Shown: positions 39,617 through 44,694 of the stretch, in pieces
How positions within the stretch are numbered: the stretch's first letter is position 1
How the letters are laid out: each line of letters opens with the position of its first letter
Assembly: GCA_945949875.1 (NCBI GenBank)
Contig: CAMFGH010000011.1
Location: 1-44,694 of the forward strand
Direction: 5' to 3'
DNA from: an uncultured bacterium
Lineage (GTDB): Bacteria; Bacillota; Clostridia; Lachnospirales; Lachnospiraceae
Length of the DNA stretch: 44,694 nt
The notes under the pieces: generated by a model
What the model was told of the DNA's origin: nothing
What the model saw: only the letters and a program-made list of their open reading frames with translations
Database searches by the model: none
Made by a program: the position numbers and the translations under genes

Positions 39617-41053
39617 TTACTCGATCTCCTCTTTCGATTTTTTCGATGTATCATTTCCAATGATGCCATCTACTTTTGAAGTGGTTTCTTTATCCGAATT
39701 TCCTTGTTCGGTTTTCTTCTTTTCAGATTCCTCTTTTGTAGTTTCTTCTTTTGCAGGTTCTTCTTTTACTGACTCCTCTTTTGTAGTTTCTTCTTTTTCC
39801 ACACCGGTATCACTGATACTTTTTGTGCTTTCGGATGTTTCTTCGCTACTCTCATCTGTTCCGATTTTCACGGGTCTGGTCACTTCTGCCCCTTCCGGTA
39901 TCACATGAATCACTCCCAGTGTCCCGGTAAAAGCAGGTGCAAAAATATGTTCCGGAAGTCCTTCTCTCATTTCTCCGTCCCAGGATGCATGCAGATGTCC
40001 TGCCAGCACCTGTACAACCGGAGAGCCCTCGTCCCGGATCATATGGATAAACTCATTGGTCGTATCATTGGGATAAAACCGGTCACCCTCTTTGGACCAG
40101 TAATATATCGTATTACGTACCTGCATGGATAGTTCAGCCAGAGAGTCATCCACTTTCGAAGCATAAGGAACATGAGTTGCCACAATAATAGGTACTCCGG
40201 AATCAAACTGTTCCTTCATGATATCCAGCTGTTCCTGCCCCATATCCTTAGTAGAGCCATTGACACCCACAATCCGAAACTCACCGAAATCCAGATATTT
40301 ATCCTCCAGGTCATCACCGTCTATCAGTTTATGAGCCTCGTAGGCTTCCGTTTCTCCAAACTTGTCTCCACCATAAAATGCTCCATAATCATGATCTGCC
40401 CGGATATACATAACCGGCACATCTTCATCCAGTTTTCCATACTCTTCCTGAAAAACTTCCATATTTTGAGGACTGTAGTAATCCATCATATCTCCACCGA
40501 AAATGATGCCATCATATTCCCCATAATTCAGAAATTTCACAACCTCCGGCCACAGTTCCCGGGCATGGACGCCATCTTCTGTTACAGACAGTCCTTCGTA
40601 ACGTTCCAGAATTACCGGAATAAATTCTTCTGCAATATCCTCACTTGCCTCGGTATCGGTCACCATATGCAGATCACTGACCCAGGCAATACTGTATTCC
40701 TGGGAAAGATCCGGTACTTCCACAACGACCTCTTCTACCTGAAATGGGTATTCCGGTGCCGGGTAGTTCTTGGCCGGTTTCTCCGGTTCCGGTTCTTCTT
40801 CTGCAACATCATCCGGAATGTCCTCTTCTTCCGGTATATCCTCTTCTTCCACTATCACCGTTTCCTGTTCTGTTTTTCCACCAAGCTCCAGGATCACAAA
40901 AATAACAAGAACGGTTAATAAAACAGTGGCTGATGCAACTGCACACAGAAAAAGCAGCAAACGCTGCTTTTTCTTTTTTGAAAGTCGTCGACTTGATTGT
41001 TTTTTTTCTTTAAGAAAATTAAAATTGAAGTTAAAATTCATATTATGTCCCAT
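39617..41053 (-). CDS. Membrane-anchored metallophosphoesterase
   Basis: A calcineurin-like phosphoesterase of 478 residues. It has an Asn/Phe-rich and Lys-rich N-terminus and one membrane helix (about residues 32-55, LLLFLCAVASATVLLTVLVI). An acidic Glu/Pro linker follows, then the outer catalytic domain. Metal motifs are VSDLHMV (D-x-H), FGGDMMD (GDxxD), THVP and GHLHA. The usual GNHD is RADHD, so the family's conserved Asn is replaced by Asp. The last 90 residues are a Thr/Glu/Lys-rich tail with a repeated EETTKEES unit. The start at 41053 or an ATG four codons later are both possible. It lies 6 bases after the zinc-ribbon gene, so the two are co-transcribed. The substrate is unknown. Confidence 0.83.
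   Translation of the reverse strand: MGHNMNFNFNFNFLKEKKQSSRRLSKKKKQRLLLFLCAVASATVLLTVLVIFVILELGGKTEQETVIVEEEDIPEEEDIPDDVAEEEPEPEKPAKNYPAPEYPFQVEEVVVEVPDLSQEYSIAWVSDLHMVTDTEASEDIAEEFIPVILERYEGLSVTEDGVHARELWPEVVKFLNYGEYDGIIFGGDMMDYYSPQNMEVFQEEYGKLDEDVPVMYIRADHDYGAFYGGDKFGETEAYEAHKLIDGDDLEDKYLDFGEFRIVGVNGSTKDMGQEQLDIMKEQFDSGVPIIVATHVPYASKVDDSLAELSMQVRNTIYYWSKEGDRFYPNDTTNEFIHMIRDEGSPVVQVLAGHLHASWDGEMREGLPEHIFAPAFTGTLGVIHVIPEGAEVTRPVKIGTDESSEETSESTKSISDTGVEKEETTKEESVKEEPAKEETTKEESEKKKTEQGNSDKETTSKVDGIIGNDTSKKSKEEIE
39729..39797. repeat. Direct repeat in the metallophosphoesterase tail
   Basis: The 24-base word tcctcttttgtagtttcttctttt occurs at 39729-39752 and again at 39774-39797. The period is 45 bases, or 15 codons, and keeps the frame. 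It encodes the repeated KEETTKEE part of the C-terminal tail. Confidence 0.8.
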
Positions 41054-41059
41054 ATCTGA

Positions 41060-42709
41060 TTATAATGCCACATTACTTCTGATTGACTGACGGGTAGATG
41101 TTGTCACTCCATTATAGCTGCTGAGCTGAGGATCTGCCTCAAAATCATTGAAGTACCAGAACTGTTCTTTACCCGGTTCTTTGTCCAGACTGACATCATA
41201 TCCGATATCCAGATTCTGTGCATTATAAATCAGATCATGAATAATGTTATATGTATTGTACAGATAGTCGGCTGACTGTCCGGCTGCTGTATATTTATTT
41301 GCACAGTCCAGAATAAGTGCCGGATTATAATCGCATTCTGCGATGATGCCCTCCAGAGTCTGTGCAGCCTGTGCATTGGTTATCTTACCGGCTGCCAGAT
41401 CTTCCTCCACTTCTTTACGAGTGATTCCGGCATATGCATAACACCAGCGAAGTCTCAGAGGATCGTCCAGATCATTCTGATCAAACAGTCCGTCCGATTC
41501 AGCGCTGTCTGCCAGGTTCCATGCTGTGGTACGGGACCATTCTGCAACCAGTGCATCGTATTCTGCGATGTAACGCTGTCTGAGTCCCTCTTTGGACTGT
41601 TCCAGGAATTCATCCAGATCTGAAGTTTCCAGAGTAATTTCATAGTCTGCTGCCATTTTATCAGCAGTACCTTTTGCACGATCTGAATCTGTTTTGATCT
41701 GTGTAAATAAACCTTTTTGTAAGGACTGATTCACCATCTGGTCGCCACGGCTGTATACACCACTCTTATAAAGTTCAAAGGCAGTATCACAGCTTTGCTG
41801 GATTGCTTCCTGAGATTCGTCTGAGCCTTCATATTTTACATAAAGGTCTCCATACATACTAAGAGCATTATCCAATGTAGAAAATCCATTATCATATTCT
41901 CCATTTCCGATCTGCTCTTTTGCTGTTTCTACCAGTTTGTTTGCCGGTTCCAGTTCTTCCTCTGTAATCGGTGCTACGATAGCATCTTCTTCATCTGCAT
42001 CAGCTTCCTCTTCATCCTCGGAATCATCCTTTTTACTATCGGAACTATCCTTATCGTCGCCATCGAAAATCACGTCGATTGCTTCGGTAAAGGAACAGTC
42101 ATTATCTTTCATGGTAAGTACCACTTTTGCCAGAAAAACCACAATCAAAATGGTAATAATACTTAAAATAATGAGCGTTACGATCAGTGGACCATTGGAT
42201 TTTTTCTTTTTCCCGGATGCCATATCTTTATCCGGTTTGATCGGCTTAACCGGCGGAACCGGACTTACAGGTGGCATCTGATTTACAGGCTGTGCCGGTT
42301 TTACTGGTTGTACCGGTTTTACCGTTTTCACTGGAGGTACCGGCTGTACCGGAGGAATATTATTATTTGGACGTAATGTGTCATCGGAATCCTGTATACC
42401 GGAAATCGGGCTTACTACTTTACCACATACGCTGCAAAATTTTGCACCCAGTTTTAATGGTGCTCCACAACTGCATACATTGCTGTTTGATGCACTATTG
42501 ATCACAACCGTGCGTTCCTCATCAACAGGCGGTACAGGTACCGGAGTCGGTGCCGGTGCCGGAGTTGGTGCCGGAGTCGGTATCGGGTTCGGGGTAACGG
42601 TCGGTTGTTCCGGTGCAGCTGTCTGCTGGAATACAGTCAAATTCGTTCCACAACCCACACAAAATTTTGCTGTCGGTTTGTTTTCTGTCTGACATTTTGG
42701 ACACTTCAT
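41060..42709 (-). CDS. Double-zinc-ribbon membrane protein with helical outer domain
   Basis: A 549-residue protein. The first zinc ribbon has Cys 3, 6, 17, 20 (CPKCQTEN...FCVGCG). A Pro/Thr-rich linker follows that contains DEERTVVIN (Thr67). The second ribbon has Cys 79, 81, 92, 95. A Pro/Val/Lys-rich repeat region (PVKPVQPVKPAQPV type, about 118-160) leads to one membrane helix (about 173-198, PLIVTLIILSIITILIVVFL). An Asp/Glu-rich stalk and a mostly alpha-helical outer domain of about 300 residues complete it. The outer domain shows no recognised enzyme motif. GGGAG lies 9 bases upstream of the ATG at 42709. A good promoter lies further upstream. It is the first gene of an operon with the metallophosphoesterase. 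Its layout mirrors the 730-residue protein at 31282-33474. Confidence 0.75.
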   Translation of the reverse strand: MKCPKCQTENKPTAKFCVGCGTNLTVFQQTAAPEQPTVTPNPIPTPAPTPAPAPTPVPVPPVDEERTVVINSASNSNVCSCGAPLKLGAKFCSVCGKVVSPISGIQDSDDTLRPNNNIPPVQPVPPVKTVKPVQPVKPAQPVNQMPPVSPVPPVKPIKPDKDMASGKKKKSNGPLIVTLIILSIITILIVVFLAKVVLTMKDNDCSFTEAIDVIFDGDDKDSSDSKKDDSEDEEEADADEEDAIVAPITEEELEPANKLVETAKEQIGNGEYDNGFSTLDNALSMYGDLYVKYEGSDESQEAIQQSCDTAFELYKSGVYSRGDQMVNQSLQKGLFTQIKTDSDRAKGTADKMAADYEITLETSDLDEFLEQSKEGLRQRYIAEYDALVAEWSRTTAWNLADSAESDGLFDQNDLDDPLRLRWCYAYAGITRKEVEEDLAAGKITNAQAAQTLEGIIAECDYNPALILDCANKYTAAGQSADYLYNTYNIIHDLIYNAQNLDIGYDVSLDKEPGKEQFWYFNDFEADPQLSSYNGVTTSTRQSIRSNVAL

Positions 42710-42822
42710 TTTTTTGTTCTCCCATCCTTGTTTTTGCAACGTTTCTCAGGGTATGATATTTTCTCTGAAAACGGTTATGAAAAAAACCGCAAATCGTTGT
42801 CTTTTATGTATTTTCAAAGGGA

Positions 42823-42851
42823 ATCATAGCATATCTGACCTTATAAGTAAA
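42823..42851 (-). promoter_or_regulatory. SigA-like extended -10 promoter for the zinc-ribbon/metallophosphoesterase operon
   Basis: On the minus strand TTTACT (42846-42851) and TATGAT (42823-42828) are separated by 17 bases. A TG one base before the -10 box makes it an extended -10. The leader to the ATG at 42709 is about 105 bases. Confidence 0.55.
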
Positions 42852-42920
42852 GTAAATGCCCATCACATATTTACCATATTTTCCAATATAAATTTTGAAA
42901 TTAAATACATTTCGGGTCAC

Positions 42921-42936
42921 TGTTATGGTATGATAA
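42921..42936 (+). promoter_or_regulatory. Extended -10 promoter of the DUF4317 gene with overlapping inverted repeat
   Basis: TGGTATGAT (42926-42934) is an extended -10 box. It is embedded in the inverted repeat gttat-ggtatg-ataac, which could be an operator. No good -35 is seen. It lies about 75 bases upstream of the ATG at 43010. Confidence 0.4.
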
Positions 42937-43009
42937 CAAGGTACTCTTTTCGAGAAACCACATAAAAACGAACTCATATGAAAATATAATCTTGGAGGTT
43001 GAAAATCCT

Positions 43010-44257
43010 ATGACGAAAAAAGATATATTGGAACTCAAAAAGCGCCTGTCTAAAACAGACTGCACGATTACCAGAATGTGCGGATGCTATGTGGATGCGA
43101 ATCGGAATAAAGTAGTAAAGCTGTCTGAGACCTTTCTGAATCTGGAGGATGATGAATTTTATAAATATCTGGATATCGCCAGAAAATGTCTTTCCGGAAA
43201 TGTAGGAAATAACCTTCTGCAGCTGGAATATTCCCTTCAGGAAGAAGCTCCCGGCGGAAAGCAGCAGTTTTTAATGGGGCTTCGGGCCAGTGAACTAAAA
43301 AATGAAGACTTGCTGGATCGGTTCTATGACCTGATCATTGAACATTATGAATTTCCCGGCAACTATTTGATTTTACTGTTCCGTGATGCTTATGATGTGA
43401 TGACCAAAACTTCCGACAATCAGAAACTGGATGAATCCGAAGAGGTCTATGAATATCTGCTTTGTGCCATCTGTCCGGTTTGTCTTTCCAAGCCGGGACT
43501 TGGGTATCGTGAGGACGAGAATCGAATCGGTGCCCGGATCCGTGACTGGGTGGTAGGTGCTCCGGATGTGGGATTTGTTTTTCCGGCTTTCTCTGACCGA
43601 AGCACAGATATCCACTCCCTGATCTATTACATAAAAGATCCAAAGGATTCCCATCCTGATTTTATCGAAGATGCTTTGGGATGTGGACGCAAACGTACTG
43701 CCACAGAACAACAGCAGACTTTCCATTCCATTGTAAAACGGGCTCTTGGTCCGGGAGAGGATGACAACGAGGAGCTTCTTTTGCAGATTCAGGAAAGTCT
43801 TCAGGACAAGCTGATTCCGGAAGAAGAATTTCTGATGGAAGAAACCGGACCTACTCTGTTAACAGAGGAAGTGGTAGATGAAGTGCTTACAGAAAACGGT
43901 ATCCTTGGCGATACAGCCAGACAGATTCGGGAAGATGTAAACAAAGAATTTTCACAGTCCATGCCGGAAGTCCAGAATTTAATTGATACAAAAGCATTGG
44001 AAAAAAATGCCAGGATCAAGGAAGAAGAAACCCTGCGACTTCAGGTTCAGGAGTTACAGAAAGAGCTGATTCAGAAAAGCTTTCCGGATCAGGATGAATA
44101 CGAAGAACCAGCTAAAAAATATGATGTGATCCTCCGTGTAAAGCCGGAAAAAGCATCCCAGATTAAATCTGAAATCATTGGGGGACAGAAATGTTTGATC
44201 ATTCCCATGGAGGAAAATGAACATATTAATTTAAACGGTATCAATACACAGGTTTGA
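43010..44257 (+). CDS. DUF4317 family protein
   Basis: A 415-residue, probably cytoplasmic protein of unknown function (DUF4317, common in Clostridia). Recognisable segments are MTKKDILELKKRLSKTDCTI, CTITRMCGCYVDANRNKVVK, YEYLLCAICPVCLSKPGLGY, GFVFPAFSDRSTDIHSLIYY and DALGCGRKRTATEQQQTFHS. The C-terminal third is acidic and helical, with a short Val/Ile-rich end. No membrane helix or signal peptide. I chose the ATG at 43010, with GGAGG 11 bases upstream; a TTG at 42992 overlaps that ribosome site. The last codons run directly into a sequence that resembles the end of an IS200/IS605 element. Confidence 0.82.
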   Translation: MTKKDILELKKRLSKTDCTITRMCGCYVDANRNKVVKLSETFLNLEDDEFYKYLDIARKCLSGNVGNNLLQLEYSLQEEAPGGKQQFLMGLRASELKNEDLLDRFYDLIIEHYEFPGNYLILLFRDAYDVMTKTSDNQKLDESEEVYEYLLCAICPVCLSKPGLGYREDENRIGARIRDWVVGAPDVGFVFPAFSDRSTDIHSLIYYIKDPKDSHPDFIEDALGCGRKRTATEQQQTFHSIVKRALGPGEDDNEELLLQIQESLQDKLIPEEEFLMEETGPTLLTEEVVDEVLTENGILGDTARQIREDVNKEFSQSMPEVQNLIDTKALEKNARIKEEETLRLQVQELQKELIQKSFPDQDEYEEPAKKYDVILRVKPEKASQIKSEIIGGQKCLIIPMEENEHINLNGINTQV

Positions 44258-44282
44258 CACTCCCCACAGCTAAAGCAAGGGG
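44254..44282. mobile_element. Possible IS200/IS605-type end relic
   Basis: Directly at the DUF4317 stop the sequence ttgacactccccacagctaa is followed by agcaagggg. CCCC and GGGG can pair around a small inner GC-taaa-GC hairpin. From memory, ends of IS200/IS605-family elements in Firmicutes often have the form CCCCACrGCTAAAGCyGTGGGG. No transposase or tnpB gene is present in the window. It is at most a solo end, and its identity is uncertain. Confidence 0.35.
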
Positions 44283-44311
44283 TTTTAGGGTTTTACGACA
44301 CATTGGATAAC

Positions 44312-44339
44312 AAAAAAGTGCCTTTTCAGGCACTTTTTT
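44312..44339. terminator. Strong bidirectional terminator
   Basis: A perfect 12-bp stem aaaaaagtgcct/aggcactttttt (44312-44323 and 44328-44339) with a 4-base loop has A- and T-runs on both sides. It can end DUF4317 transcription on the plus strand and the CPBP gene on the minus strand. The last codons and the stop of the CPBP gene lie inside the hairpin. Confidence 0.92.
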
Positions 44340-44694
44340 GATAGCAGAAAGTTCTTTCCTGCAGAGTATGTATGATAGCTTTGGTGTCAATCTGTTCTAT
44401 CCTATGATACAGCCAGACAACGATTCCAAAGGACAAAAGCTGTGCAAGCACAATTCGTAGCAGAAGGAATTCGTCTACACAACTTCCGGTCACCACATGG
44501 ATCAGATTGGATGCGATCACGTTATTAAAAATATGATCTCCCACTCCCATCCAGACAGAACCTGTCATTTTATAAAGTAGTCCCCATTTCAGTCCCATCA
44601 ATCCTGCCATCACAAAGTAAACAGCTACCATACAGATCATGGTTCCGATTCCTGTTTTCCCATCACAAAAATTTCTGACAGGTGCTACAATCTG
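44326..44694 (-). CDS. CPBP-family intramembrane protease, C-terminal part (cut by window edge)
   Basis: The reading frame is open to the right window edge, giving 122 codons, so the N-terminal part is missing. It is very hydrophobic, with segments around AVYFVMAGLMGLKWGLLY and VLAQLLSFGIVVWLYHR. It contains VWMGVGDHIFNNVIASNLI, matching the late conserved His-x-x-Asn motif of CPBP (CAAX protease and bacteriocin-processing) membrane proteases. The catalytic EExxxR motif would lie outside the window. The internal ATG at 44640 is not the true start because the family domain extends upstream. The C-terminus QKSA and stop lie within the shared terminator hairpin. The substrate is unknown. Confidence 0.7.
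   Translation of the reverse strand, partial: QIVAPVRNFCDGKTGIGTMICMVAVYFVMAGLMGLKWGLLYKMTGSVWMGVGDHIFNNVIASNLIHVVTGSCVDEFLLLRIVLAQLLSFGIVVWLYHRIEQIDTKAIIHTLQERTFCYQKSA

Noticed and set aside
40172-40918. Plus-strand open frame (248 codons) opposite the metallophosphoesterase
   Set aside because: The minus-strand frame has intact catalytic motifs and good context; the antisense product is Phe/His/Ile-rich with no family features.
44326-44640. CPBP gene starting at the ATG at 44640
   Set aside because: The frame stays open to the window edge and the family's catalytic part must lie upstream, so this ATG is internal.

Overview
The window reads as chromosome of a motile, spore-forming Clostridia species, most likely a Lachnospiraceae member of the Roseburia type. 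This is inferred from a Gram-positive flagellar operon headed by CodY, sporulation genes (gpr, spoIIP, sigK), moderate-low GC, SigA-like promoters with purine-rich Shine-Dalgarno sites, and the clostridial families DUF4317, DUF4190 and DUF2752. I could run no database search, so the genus is a guess.

Layout, left to right. (1) 1-15.3 kb, all minus strand: a flagellar operon read from right to left in the order flgB, flgC, fliE, fliF, fliG, fliH, fliI, fliJ, ylxF-like, fliK, flgD, TIGR02530 gene, flgE, motA, motB, fliL, fliM (cut by the left edge). It follows the Bacillus subtilis fla/che order but lacks flbD. Three internal breaks suggest staged expression: a SigD (sigma-28) type promoter before fliK, a terminator after flgE, and a SigA-like promoter before motA. 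(2) 15.5-21.7 kb, minus: comM/yifB, dprA, topA, codY, an arrangement reminiscent of the B. subtilis dprA-topA-...-codY-flgB order. Two tandem-repeat arrays lie here, one inside dprA and one between dprA and topA. (3) 21.9-29.4 kb, minus: gpr, spoIIP, lepA, hemW, then sigK and a lone pilT. The first four match the B. subtilis gpr-spoIIP-lepA-hemW block, with rpsT divergent from gpr. (4) 29.7-30.1 kb, plus: rpsT with a clear promoter, a leader hairpin and a terminator.

(5) 30.2-42.9 kb: the accessory and most unusual part. One minus-strand run encodes PP2C phosphatase A, Ser/Thr kinase A (with an unrecognised extracellular domain), Ser/Thr kinase B (with an N-terminal zinc finger), PP2C phosphatase B, and a large double-zinc-ribbon membrane protein with a beta-rich outer domain. 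Around it lie a zinc-ribbon DUF4190 protein, a DUF2752 membrane protein, a secreted propeller-like protein, a membrane-anchored metallophosphoesterase and a second double-zinc-ribbon membrane protein. I propose that this is a membrane-bound Ser/Thr phospho-signalling island with two kinase-phosphatase pairs. The two large zinc-ribbon proteins share an acidic-(K/R)TV linker motif that could be the phosphorylated site.

(6) 42.9-44.7 kb: a DUF4317 gene, a short relic resembling an IS200/IS605-type end, a strong bidirectional terminator, and the C-terminal part of a CPBP-family membrane protease cut by the right edge. No tRNA, rRNA, CRISPR array or intact mobile element was seen.
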